The notes below the pieces were generated by a model. That model did no database searches. It was not told the DNA's origin and worked only from the letters and a program-made list of their open reading frames with translations. The position numbers and the translations under genes are program-made. Positions 38,601 through 45,870 of a DNA stretch of 64,000 nt are shown piece by piece. The first letter of the stretch is position 1. Every line of letters starts with the position of its first letter. The stretch comes from Aquirufa aurantiipilula (GTDB lineage Bacteria > Bacteroidota > Bacteroidia > Cytophagales > Spirosomataceae): NCBI RefSeq assembly GCF_019923745.1, contig NZ_JAANOG010000001.1:248001-312000 (forward strand), read 5' to 3'.

Positions 38601-38931
38601 TTTAAAATCTTTTGAGGACGTACAACTAAAAGATGTGTTACCTGAAATTGTGGAATTGCTTGAAATTGATGAAATAAAGCAATTTTTTATTCCAGGAGAG
38701 TTATTCATCTCGGAGGAAGATATATTGTTGCCAGATGGAAATGTCATTCGACCAGACCGCGTTGTTAAAAAGAAAGAATCTTTGATTGTGGTGGATTATA
38801 AAACGGGTAAAAAGGAAGAAAAACATCTTACTCAGGTTAATTCTTATTGTGAAGCTTTAAGAAAAATGGGTTATGTAGATGTCCAAGGAGCCATTATATA
38901 TACCGTGAACAAAGAAGTGACTTATGTGTAA
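35605..38931 (+). CDS. UvrD/AddA-like helicase-nuclease
   Basis: An 1108-aa SF1 helicase with a C-terminal PD-(D/E)XK-type nuclease, the layout of AddA/RecB, used for double-strand break processing. Walker A ASAGSGKTYT is at 11-20; Walker B is LIDEFQDTS (about 413-421), followed by GDAKQSIYKFRGGE; motif V-like ITSIHKSKGLEYPVV; motif VI MLYVASTRAKQHL. Nuclease residues are RPDRVV and VVDYKTGKK near the end. AddB or a RecC-like partner is not next to it: pyrG is divergent and NlpC/P60 follows with an 8-nt overlap. Confidence 0.88.
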   Translation: MLAPSLQLFSASAGSGKTYTLTLEYIKLSLHEVEPRGYFRRILAVTFTIKAAEEMRSRIIQALSGISAYPSFIGFTEKDKSDAIDLLNRIQQDLSKQGIELSLDELSTRSLITLQQILQDYGLFSVMTIDAFVQRLSSSFVEELHLPSQFEVIMDIPSLMNDLMDQLLDKVNQSGDPVLTDLVLSFARQEVIDGRNWNRIRQSLIDFLRISFDENYFGIKHEMDAFSMSDFLQIELQLHTKIQAVEEQVGEISKQIMYLIDSIAIQDSDLTGGANGPIHTFRKFVQGQSFLESNKYVKLRNAIDQNKWHAAKVDPITKSNIEAISDQLTDLAREFVELYDEEISRYLLFKLIAKDLKKIALISSINQEYQVYQHEQSSISISEFARRINEIISQDPVPFIYEKLGDRYFHILIDEFQDTSILQWKNFMPLLENTVSLGKRNLLVGDAKQSIYKFRGGEVGLIASLTSQNPALIGDKIAQSEFDQVRFDYLIQQIQLNELAFNYRSAPEIVEFNNALFTWISNQPNYQSLCALLEPVYGHRMTQIPQVSTNKLSGQVDVLVFKKPVITSDNKDVEAKWMLQNVLNLIEYNVSKGFCLGDISLLTRKNKDAKFLALQLKEAGYPVISADSLLVYYSSLVSFILALLKMKVDSQKPLLLFEAAYALADIHGKEISLEALKFLQDHSKKSDLQLVMNQYIQEFYGIQMNAIWEEDSFFDVVYHSIGIFDLFNQAEGSEYILKLLDIIQDFTLKNASTISDFLDYFDLNKHSFSISCPENVDAITITSIHKSKGLEYPVVILPFASWSHQAGERDKIWYKLDIEEEAFQLNEKGTLPHFYARANANDVDAFPSLVIQKQQERDAIFLDALNMLYVASTRAKQHLHILFSEPNPDSHARTKTIFEQSIGKLLKDYLQSFKPKADDLPSFVEEEYHEHSAYYLISQSEKFITKPNLTNSEIHINLPLDAKTSRKPLLRVKSAQSDLYTLAKEKRELGEIIHKQLENLKSFEDVQLKDVLPEIVELLEIDEIKQFFIPGELFISEEDILLPDGNVIRPDRVVKKKESLIVVDYKTGKKEEKHLTQVNSYCEALRKMGYVDVQGAIIYTVNKEVTYV

Positions 38932-39436
38932 AAGAATTCTTGGCGTAGGATTGTTAGTCATTTTGGTATCTTCCTGTTCTGTTTGGAAAAAGACCATTCG
39001 ATTTCTTGGGATATCCAAAGCTCAAATTGAAAATAACTATACGCTTAGTGAAGTAGATCAACTCATTCAAACAGGCTTGGCCTACAAGGGAGTACCTTAT
39101 CGAACTGGAGGAATTGATCGAAAAGGGATGGATTGTTCAGGTCTATTGTTTCGTATCTATTCGGACCAAAATTTTCAAATACCAAGGTTATCAAAGGATC
39201 AAGCACAATTTGGATTGCCTATTTCTATTCAAGAAGCTCAAGTAGGCGATTGGATTTTTTTTGCCACTAATAAATCAAAAGTTATTAATCATTCTGGTAT
39301 CATTACTCAGATAAAATCTGCCAATGAGGTCTATTTTCTTCATTCAAGCACGTCTAAGGGAGTGCGAGAAGATAATTTGTATACCAAATATTGGCTCGGA
39401 AGTTATGTAAAAATGATACGTCCGTTTAAAAATTAA
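38924..39436 (+). CDS. NlpC/P60 family lipoprotein peptidase
   Basis: A 170-aa C40 cysteine peptidase that cleaves peptidoglycan stem peptides outside the inner membrane. The lipobox is VILVSS-C18, so the protein is lipidated. The domain runs about 45-168: VPYRTGG, the catalytic Cys in GMDCSGLLFRIY (C71), and the His in NHSGIIT; a polar third residue is probably in FLHSSTSKGV. The Spr/MepS-like length suggests a D,L-endopeptidase. It overlaps the helicase gene by 8 nt. Confidence 0.88.
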   Translation: MCKRILGVGLLVILVSSCSVWKKTIRFLGISKAQIENNYTLSEVDQLIQTGLAYKGVPYRTGGIDRKGMDCSGLLFRIYSDQNFQIPRLSKDQAQFGLPISIQEAQVGDWIFFATNKSKVINHSGIITQIKSANEVYFLHSSTSKGVREDNLYTKYWLGSYVKMIRPFKN

Positions 39437-39438
39437 TG

Positions 39439-39477
39439 GAAGCTTGAAGGATAAAAGCTTCGCTTGATGTATTTTTG
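39439..39477 (+). promoter_or_regulatory. Hairpin and promoter -7 box before the polyamine genes
   Basis: GAAGCTT (39439-39445) pairs with AAGCTTC (39455-39461) and may end the NlpC transcript. TATTTTTG at 39470-39477 fits the -7 consensus and lies 20 nt before the next ATG; the nearest TTG upstream gives a 23-nt spacer. Confidence 0.45.
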
Positions 39478-39497
39478 CATTCTTTTTAAATAAAACT

Positions 39498-40712
39498 ATG
39501 TCGAAAAAGGTAATTATAATCGGTGCAGGTGGAGTTGGAAATGTGGTGGCAAAGAAATGCGCAATGAATCCTCAGGTTTTTTCAGAAGTTCTCTTGGCTT
39601 CTAGAACTTTGTCAAAATGTGATGCTATCGCAAAAGAGGCAAAAGAAATAGGACTTCCTATTTCGATTAAAACTCGTCAAGTGGATGCAGATTCTGTACC
39701 CGAATTAATAAAATTGTTCACAGAGGAAAAACCTTTCATGGTAATCAATGTGGCATTGCCTTATCAGGATTTAACGATTATGGATGCTTGTTTAGCCACA
39801 GGTGTACATTATTTGGATACGGCAAATTATGAGCCTAAAGATGAAGCTAAGTTTGAATATTCTTGGCAATGGGCATATCAAGAAAGATTTAAGGAAGCTG
39901 GATTGATGGCCTTATTGGGTTGCGGATTTGATCCTGGTGTTACGGGAGTATATACTGCCTATGCCAACAAGCACTATTTTGATGAGATGCATTATTTGGA
40001 TATCATTGATTGTAATGCAGGTGATCATGGTAAGGCATTTGCTACCAATTTTAATCCAGAAATTAATATTCGTGAGATTACTCAAAAAGGTAAATACTGG
40101 GAAAATGGTCAATGGGTTGAAATTGATGCTATGTCCATTCACAAACCAATTGAATATCCCAATATTGGACCTAAGGAATCATATCTGTTATACCATGAGG
40201 AATTGGAGTCTTTAACTAAAAACTTTCCTACTTTAAAACGTGCTCGTTTTTGGATGACCTTTGGACAAGCTTATCTTACTCATTTGGAGGTATTGCAAAA
40301 TGTAGGTATGACTTCTATTCAACCAATTAAATTCAATGGTATGGATATAGTACCGCTTGAATTCTTAAAGGCGGTTTTACCGGAACCAGGTACTTTGGGA
40401 GAAAATTACTCTGGACAAACTTCCATTGGATGTCAAATTAAAGGTATCAAGGACGGCCAAGACGCAACATATTACGTGTATAACAATTGTCACCATGCAG
40501 AATGTTATAAAGAGGTCCAAGCGCAAGGAGTTAGTTATACGACTGGAGTTCCTGCTATGATTGGAGCTAGTTTAATGATCCAAGGAGATTGGATGAAAGC
40601 AGGTGTTTATAATGTGGAAGAATTTAATCCTGATCCATTTATGGAGATGTTGAATATTCACGGCTTACCGTGGCATGAATTGCACAATATCACACTTCCT
40701 CATGAGTATTAG
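39498..40712 (+). CDS. Carboxynorspermidine dehydrogenase (saccharopine dehydrogenase family)
   Basis: A 404-aa oxidoreductase with the NAD(P)-binding motif IGAGGVGNVVAKK (8-20). Its family joins aspartate semialdehyde to a diamine by reductive condensation to give carboxy(nor)spermidine. Conserved parts seen are LDTANYEPKDEAKFEY, LLGCGFDPGVTGVY, and IDCNAGDHGKAFATNFNPEINIREI cut here as separate short motifs (DCNAGDHG; FNPEINIRE). The next gene is nspC, whose product decarboxylates this product, so the assignment rests on both sequence and context. Confidence 0.85.
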   Translation: MSKKVIIIGAGGVGNVVAKKCAMNPQVFSEVLLASRTLSKCDAIAKEAKEIGLPISIKTRQVDADSVPELIKLFTEEKPFMVINVALPYQDLTIMDACLATGVHYLDTANYEPKDEAKFEYSWQWAYQERFKEAGLMALLGCGFDPGVTGVYTAYANKHYFDEMHYLDIIDCNAGDHGKAFATNFNPEINIREITQKGKYWENGQWVEIDAMSIHKPIEYPNIGPKESYLLYHEELESLTKNFPTLKRARFWMTFGQAYLTHLEVLQNVGMTSIQPIKFNGMDIVPLEFLKAVLPEPGTLGENYSGQTSIGCQIKGIKDGQDATYYVYNNCHHAECYKEVQAQGVSYTTGVPAMIGASLMIQGDWMKAGVYNVEEFNPDPFMEMLNIHGLPWHELHNITLPHEY

Positions 40713-41850
40713 GCCTCAAACAGTTTACCCAACTATACCGTCTCCCTGTTTTGTTTTGGAGGAGAACTTGTTGTTGAATAATTTAAGGTTACTTCAAAGA
40801 GTTCAACAAGAAGCCGGTGTTGAGATTATATGTGCATTAAAGGGTTTCTCGTTTTACCATGAATTCCCTTTGGTAAGGACTTATTTAGCTGGTGCTACGG
40901 CTAGTTCCTTACATGAGGCGCGTTTAGCATTTGAAGAAATGAAAGTTAAGTGCCATGTATATTCACCTGCTTATTTAGAAAAAGAGTTTGAAGAATTAAC
41001 TTCTTATACTAGCCACTTATCGTTTAATTCACTGAATCAATATCAGCAGTTTTATCATAGAGCTTCGCAAAAAGGTATTTCATGCGGCATTCGTATTAAT
41101 CCTGAATATGCTGAGGTAGAAACAGATATGTATAACCCCTGCGTTCCTGGGTCGAGGTTAGGAATTCGTCGATCGGATTTAGGTGAATCATTGCCAGAAG
41201 GAATTGAGGGTTTACATTCACACACTTTATGTGAAAATGATTCTTTTGTTTTGGAAAGAACCTTGGCTGTAATAGATGAGAAATTCGGAGATTTATTACC
41301 GCAAATTAAATGGTTAAACCTTGGAGGTGGACATTTGATTACTCGTGCTGATTATCAAGTAGATCACTTGATTCAGGTATTAACAAGCTTTAAAGCCCAA
41401 TATCCTAATTTATCCATCATATTAGAACCTGGTTCAGCGGTGGGTTGGCAAACTGGATTTTTAAAGTCAACTGTACTGGATATAGTACATTCAGCAGGAA
41501 TAGATGTGGCTATATTAGATGTATCTTTTGCAGCACATATGCCAGATACGCTAGAAATGCCTTATAAACCAAGAATTCGTTATGCGAATTCAGAACCTGT
41601 ATCAGGTAAGCCGACCTATCGTTTTGGAGGTATGACATGCCTTGCAGGAGATTATTATGGTGATTATTCTTTTGAGGAACCCTTGAAAATAGGGGATGAG
41701 ATCATATTAGAAGATATGATTCATTATACTATGGTAAAAACAACTACTTTCAATGGTGTTAATCTGCCTAGCATAGGTAAACTAGATACAGATCAAAACT
41801 TTGTACTATTCAAAAGTTTTGAATATGAATCATTTAAAGATCGCCTGTAA
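40702..41850 (+). CDS. nspC: Carboxynorspermidine decarboxylase
   Basis: A 382-aa PLP-dependent alanine-racemase-fold decarboxylase of the NspC type, releasing CO2 from carboxy(nor)spermidine to give a triamine. The N-terminal PLP lysine is in ICALKGFSFY (about residue 43), with GIRINPEY, GLHSHTLCE, WLNLGGGH and EPGSAV in the barrel, and GGMTCLAGDYYGDY at the second domain. ATG at 40702 gives an 11-nt overlap with the upstream gene and matches the family start; the longer frame from 40675 adds nine residues without conserved content. Confidence 0.88.
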   Translation: MSIRPQTVYPTIPSPCFVLEENLLLNNLRLLQRVQQEAGVEIICALKGFSFYHEFPLVRTYLAGATASSLHEARLAFEEMKVKCHVYSPAYLEKEFEELTSYTSHLSFNSLNQYQQFYHRASQKGISCGIRINPEYAEVETDMYNPCVPGSRLGIRRSDLGESLPEGIEGLHSHTLCENDSFVLERTLAVIDEKFGDLLPQIKWLNLGGGHLITRADYQVDHLIQVLTSFKAQYPNLSIILEPGSAVGWQTGFLKSTVLDIVHSAGIDVAILDVSFAAHMPDTLEMPYKPRIRYANSEPVSGKPTYRFGGMTCLAGDYYGDYSFEEPLKIGDEIILEDMIHYTMVKTTTFNGVNLPSIGKLDTDQNFVLFKSFEYESFKDRL

Positions 41851-41910
41851 ATTATCAGTTTCCTGAATTTATTAGGAAGATAAAATCAATAAATTTTGAT
41901 TGGTTTCACT

Positions 41911-41945
41911 TAGATTTGTCAAATTTTGAAAATTTGACAAATCTA
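41911..41945. terminator. 35-bp perfect palindrome between nspC and tRNA-Ala
   Basis: Two 17-bp arms (41911-41927 and 41929-41945) are exact reverse complements around a single G. It lies between convergent nspC and tRNA-Ala and would make a strong hairpin in both transcripts. There is no T-run beyond it, so it is a likely but unproven bidirectional terminator. Confidence 0.6.
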
Positions 41946-41977
41946 TCGAGTGAGTTAAACTTTGAACAAGTTTGGAG

Positions 41978-42051
<74 letters not shown>

Positions 42052-42100
42052 GTTTATGGATTGCAAATGTCATGATTTTTAATGGAAATTGCAATATGGC

Positions 42101-42622
42101 TTAGAAATTAACCCGAACGCCTATGCCACCTTGAACGTGGAAAAAGAAAGGATTAGGAGCTATTTCATTATAAAAACCAATTTCTCCAAAGAAGGATAAA
42201 TTAGGAGCATCTACCGGGAAAAATTCAATACCGCCTACAGCAGCAGCACCAAATCCACCATTACTTGTTGGTGTGGTACTACCTTTGGCATATAAATCTC
42301 TGGATGTATACTGCGGGCCGAAACCGTAGTAGGTATGAATATCTGAATTAACTAAAGTTGGATGATGCCATAAATACAAAGCGTTCATGGTAAATCCAAT
42401 GTTCTTAAAGGTGCCATCTTTATAATTTCTATCGGTACCCCACAATCCGCCGTATGCGCCAATATTTACCTCTACAGCATTAACACCATTGCTTAAATAC
42501 TTACGAGCCATAAAGCCCCCTGGTTCCCCAATTCTGAAACCAGATGCCCATTCTTGTATTTGCCCAGAAGCTAGCGTAGAAAGACAAGAAAACAATAAAA
42601 TGAATAGGCTCTTTTTAAACAT
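42101..42622 (-). CDS. Small outer-membrane protein, unknown function
   Basis: A 173-aa protein with a signal peptide (cleavage near residue 20, LASG-Q). The mature part is rich in Gly, Tyr and alternating hydrophobics and ends RVNF with a terminal Phe, as do outer-membrane barrels; about eight strands would fit. I do not recognise a named family. It lies 4 nt after hisC on the same strand and could be read from the his operon, although a functional link is not evident. Confidence 0.65.
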   Translation of the reverse strand: MFKKSLFILLFSCLSTLASGQIQEWASGFRIGEPGGFMARKYLSNGVNAVEVNIGAYGGLWGTDRNYKDGTFKNIGFTMNALYLWHHPTLVNSDIHTYYGFGPQYTSRDLYAKGSTTPTSNGGFGAAAVGGIEFFPVDAPNLSFFGEIGFYNEIAPNPFFFHVQGGIGVRVNF

Positions 42623-42626
42623 ATAG

Positions 42627-43676
42627 TTAAGAATAAAATTCTTGCATTTTTTGTACTAATACTTGGTTTTCCTCAGCTAAACCAACGGTAATTCGTATGG
42701 AGCTTTCGCATAAAATCACATTCGAACGATTTCTAGTAATGACTTGCTGTGAAATTAAATAATCAAATAATTCTTGGGTCTTTTCCAATTTTACCAAAAT
42801 AAAATTAGCATGCGATGGAAAAATACGAATCACCTGTGGAATTGCTTCCAACTTTGAAATTAACGTATTTTTTGCATGATTTATTTGTTGAATCGAATTA
42901 ATTAAAAAATCTCTGTTCCTTAAAGCCGCTAAAACCAATGCTTGTGTGGCTCCACCAATATTATAGGGAGGCTTGATTTTATTTAAAATCTGAATAATTT
43001 GCGGGTGAGCAAATGCCATTCCCAATCGTAAAGATGCCAATCCATAAGCCTTGGAAAGTGTTTGCATAACTATTACTTGGGGAAATTTACCCAATTCTGT
43101 AATGAAACTTGGTTCATCGGAGAAATCGATATATGCTTCATCTATAATGACGAAACCTTGTTGGAAATTTTCAATGATTTGATAAATATCACTTCGATTG
43201 ATTTTATTTCCAGTTGGATTATTGGGCGAACAAATGAATATAATGCGGGTATTATCTTGAACAGATTTCAAAATTTGATCTACTTGCAATTGGTAATCTT
43301 CCGTAAGTGCAACTGAAATTATATTTACGTTATTAATCGATGCACTCACCTCATACATTCCATAGGTGGGAGGACACAAAATAATAGAATTTTCCTGCCC
43401 TGCACACGTCATGCGAATGATTAAGTCAATAGCTTCATCCGATCCATTTCCGATAAATATTTGGTCTACTGGAATTTGTTTTATTTTGGATAATTCCTCT
43501 TTGATTTCCCATTGCATAGGATCTGGATAGCGATTCCAGTTTTCCGAAAGGGGAGAACCCAATGGATTTTCATTCGCATCTAAAAATACACCTTCTTTTC
43601 CTTTAAATTCATCTCTTGCAGATGAATAAGGTTTCAAATTCCAAATATGTGGTAAGATGATGGATTGATAATTCAT
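42627..43676 (-). CDS. hisC: Histidinol-phosphate aminotransferase
   Basis: A 349-aa class I/II PLP aminotransferase of histidine synthesis. It has the N-terminal DANENPLG (phosphate/substrate contact), IFIGNGSDEAIDLIIR, ICSPNNPTGN, the Asp in FVIIDEAYIDFS, and the PLP lysine in TLSKAYGLASLRLG. Length and all motifs fit HisC. The start overlaps the hisD stop by 4 nt (ATGA type). The gene order hisG-hisD-hisC continues without the remaining his genes in the window. Confidence 0.95.
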   Translation of the reverse strand: MNYQSIILPHIWNLKPYSSARDEFKGKEGVFLDANENPLGSPLSENWNRYPDPMQWEIKEELSKIKQIPVDQIFIGNGSDEAIDLIIRMTCAGQENSIILCPPTYGMYEVSASINNVNIISVALTEDYQLQVDQILKSVQDNTRIIFICSPNNPTGNKINRSDIYQIIENFQQGFVIIDEAYIDFSDEPSFITELGKFPQVIVMQTLSKAYGLASLRLGMAFAHPQIIQILNKIKPPYNIGGATQALVLAALRNRDFLINSIQQINHAKNTLISKLEAIPQVIRIFPSHANFILVKLEKTQELFDYLISQQVITRNRSNVILCESSIRITVGLAEENQVLVQKMQEFYS

Positions 43677-44944
43677 GAACGTATATTTAATCGAATCGCT
43701 ACGGCATTGGCATGCGCTTGCAACGATTCAGCCTCTGCCATTTCTATGATACTTTGACCTAAAACTTCTAATCCAGCTTGACTAATACTTTGAAGTGTGA
43801 TTTTCTTTTGAAAACTGGCTAAATTAACCCCAGAATAAGCTTTAGCAAATCCGTTAGTTGGTAATGTATGATTGGTGCCTGAGGCATAGTCACCTGCTGC
43901 TTCAGGAGTAAAATTTCCTAAAAAGATAGAACCAGCATTCACAATGTGATCAGCAAAATCTTCTGGTTGATTACAAGCTAATATTAAATGCTCTGCCGCA
44001 TATTCATTCAAAAGTTGAATGGCCTCTTGTCTATCTTGAACCAAAATTGCTTTAGAATTAGTAAGGGCTTGTAATGCTAAATCCTTCCTATCTAATAATT
44101 GTACTTGTTTTTCAAGTTCTTCTTGTGTCTTTTCTATAAATGTCTCTTCCAAAGCCACTAAAAATACTTGTGAATCTACCCCATGTTCAGCCTGCGATAA
44201 TAAATCTGCGGCCACATAAGCTGGATTGGCAGTTGAATCAGCATATACAGCTACTTCAGATGGACCTGCTGGCATATCAATGGCTATACCTTTGTGGTTA
44301 GCATACATTTTAGCGGCAGTTACATATTGGTTACCTGGTCCAAATATTTTAAATACCTTAGGTATGGATTCTGTACCAATAGCCATGGCAGCCACTGCTT
44401 GAGCTCCACCTACTTTGGCCATTTTAGTAACCCCACACAATTGAGCAGTATAAAAAATGGCGGGATGGACAGCAGGAGTACATAATACAATTTCTTTACA
44501 ACCGGCTATTTGAGCTGGAATTGCCAACATCAAAATTGTAGAAAATAAAGGAGCTGTACCTCCAGGGATATATATGCCCACTTTTTCAATGGGGCTAGCC
44601 TTTTGCCAACAAATTACGCCTGGGCTAGTTTCAATTTTTTGTGATACAAACTGCTGTGATTCATGAAAAGTATGAATATTGTTATAAGCTTGTTGTATTG
44701 CCTTTTTTAGTGAATCAGGAACCTGATTGGCCAAGGTGTGTATTTCTTGTTCCGAGTATAGAATTTCCTGAATTTCTCTTTTTTCAAATTTCAACGTTAA
44801 ATCACGTAAAGCCTGATCTTGTTGATTTTCAACTTGAGCGAATATCCCTTCAATGATTTGATCCAAAGATTGAGCATCAAGGCTGGGTCTTTGACAAATT
44901 TGTACAAAGGTGTCTACAGAAGGATATTTAATAAAAGGAATCAT
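43673..44944 (-). CDS. hisD: Histidinol dehydrogenase
   Basis: A 423-aa zinc- and NAD-dependent enzyme for the last two steps of histidine synthesis. Motifs seen are VGIYIPGGTAPLFSTILMLA, PEVL-like region replaced by AMAIGTESIPKV, KIFGPGNQYVTAAK, DMPAGPSEVAVYAD, LLSQAEHGVDSQ (with His/Glu zinc ligands), and GDYASGTNHTLPT near the end. Length is standard. It lies 1 nt after hisG, so hisGDC form one transcript. Confidence 0.96.
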   Translation of the reverse strand: MIPFIKYPSVDTFVQICQRPSLDAQSLDQIIEGIFAQVENQQDQALRDLTLKFEKREIQEILYSEQEIHTLANQVPDSLKKAIQQAYNNIHTFHESQQFVSQKIETSPGVICWQKASPIEKVGIYIPGGTAPLFSTILMLAIPAQIAGCKEIVLCTPAVHPAIFYTAQLCGVTKMAKVGGAQAVAAMAIGTESIPKVFKIFGPGNQYVTAAKMYANHKGIAIDMPAGPSEVAVYADSTANPAYVAADLLSQAEHGVDSQVFLVALEETFIEKTQEELEKQVQLLDRKDLALQALTNSKAILVQDRQEAIQLLNEYAAEHLILACNQPEDFADHIVNAGSIFLGNFTPEAAGDYASGTNHTLPTNGFAKAYSGVNLASFQKKITLQSISQAGLEVLGQSIIEMAEAESLQAHANAVAIRLNIRS

Positions 44945-44945
44945 A

Positions 44946-45809
44946 CTAAAGAATCATTTTCTCAATTGGTAATACTAATATCCCTTGTGCACCAGCTTCA
45001 CGCAAGGACTCAATGATTTCCCAGAAATCATTTTCAGAAATAACAGAATGTAAAGAATACCAACCTTTTTCCGCTAATGGAACACGGGAAGGCGATTTCA
45101 TGCCTGGTAATAAGGCAATGATTTTATCTAAATTCTTTTCTTCCGCATTTAATACTACATATTTGGCATTTTGACCTCTTTGTACAGAATCAATTCGAAA
45201 AGTAAGTTTATCTAATATACTTTTCTTTTCAGCAGATAAAGATTTATTTGAAATTAATACAGCTTGACTTTTAAACACTTCAGCTACTTCTTTTAATCCA
45301 TTGCTTAAAAGTGTTCCTCCAGTAGAAACTATATCACATATTCCCTCTGCTAAACCAATGCTTGGTGCTATTTCTACAGAACCAGAAATCTCATGTGTAT
45401 GTGCAGTTACTCCTTTTGACTTTAAAAAAGTATTGGTCAAGTTAGGGTAGGAGGTCGCAATATTTTTCCCTTCAAAATAACTTAGATCAGTATATACCTC
45501 ATTTCTAGGTATTGCTAGTGATAAACGACATTTTGAAAAGCCTAATTCCTTAACAATTTCTACATCCTTACGATTTTCTTCCAATACATTCAGTCCAATA
45601 ACACCCAAATCTGCTACGCCATCCTCTACATATCCTGGAATATCATCGTCGCGAAGGAACAAAAATTCAATAGGGAAATTGCTAGATATCGAACGTAATT
45701 TTGAACCACCCGATTCAAACTTAATTCCACACTCTTTAAATAATTTCAATGAATCGTCACTTAGTCGTCCCGATTTCTGTACTGCGATTCTTATGTTGGT
45801 ATTGCTCAT
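44946..45809 (-). CDS. hisG: ATP phosphoribosyltransferase, long form
   Basis: A 287-aa HisG, first enzyme of histidine synthesis. It is the long form: catalytic region about 1-210 (IRIAVQKSGRLSDDSLKLF, DLGVIGLNVLEE, EIAPSIGLAEGICDIVSTGGTL cut as short motifs EIAPSIGL and DIVSTGGTLL) plus a C-terminal ferredoxin-like regulatory domain (about 215-287, LLPGMKSPS). The C-terminal domain binds histidine for feedback inhibition, so no HisZ is needed. It leads hisGDC, behind the hairpin at 45831-45860. Confidence 0.94.
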   Translation of the reverse strand: MSNTNIRIAVQKSGRLSDDSLKLFKECGIKFESGGSKLRSISSNFPIEFLFLRDDDIPGYVEDGVADLGVIGLNVLEENRKDVEIVKELGFSKCRLSLAIPRNEVYTDLSYFEGKNIATSYPNLTNTFLKSKGVTAHTHEISGSVEIAPSIGLAEGICDIVSTGGTLLSNGLKEVAEVFKSQAVLISNKSLSAEKKSILDKLTFRIDSVQRGQNAKYVVLNAEEKNLDKIIALLPGMKSPSRVPLAEKGWYSLHSVISENDFWEIIESLREAGAQGILVLPIEKMIL

Positions 45810-45830
45810 ATTCGTATTTTTCCTAAAATA

Positions 45831-45860
45831 GACAAGCCCCGAAATTTTCGAGGCTTGCCA
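45831..45860 (-). terminator. Hairpin between pyruvate dehydrogenase E2 and hisG
   Basis: On the minus strand GGCAAGCC...GGCTTGTC form a stem of about 13 pairs with one mismatch around a short AT loop (plus coordinates 45831-45860). It follows the E2 stop by 10 nt. The T-rich run after it (TCTATTTTA) is modest, so partial read-through into hisG is possible. Confidence 0.6.
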
Positions 45861-45870
45861 TTATTTTTGT

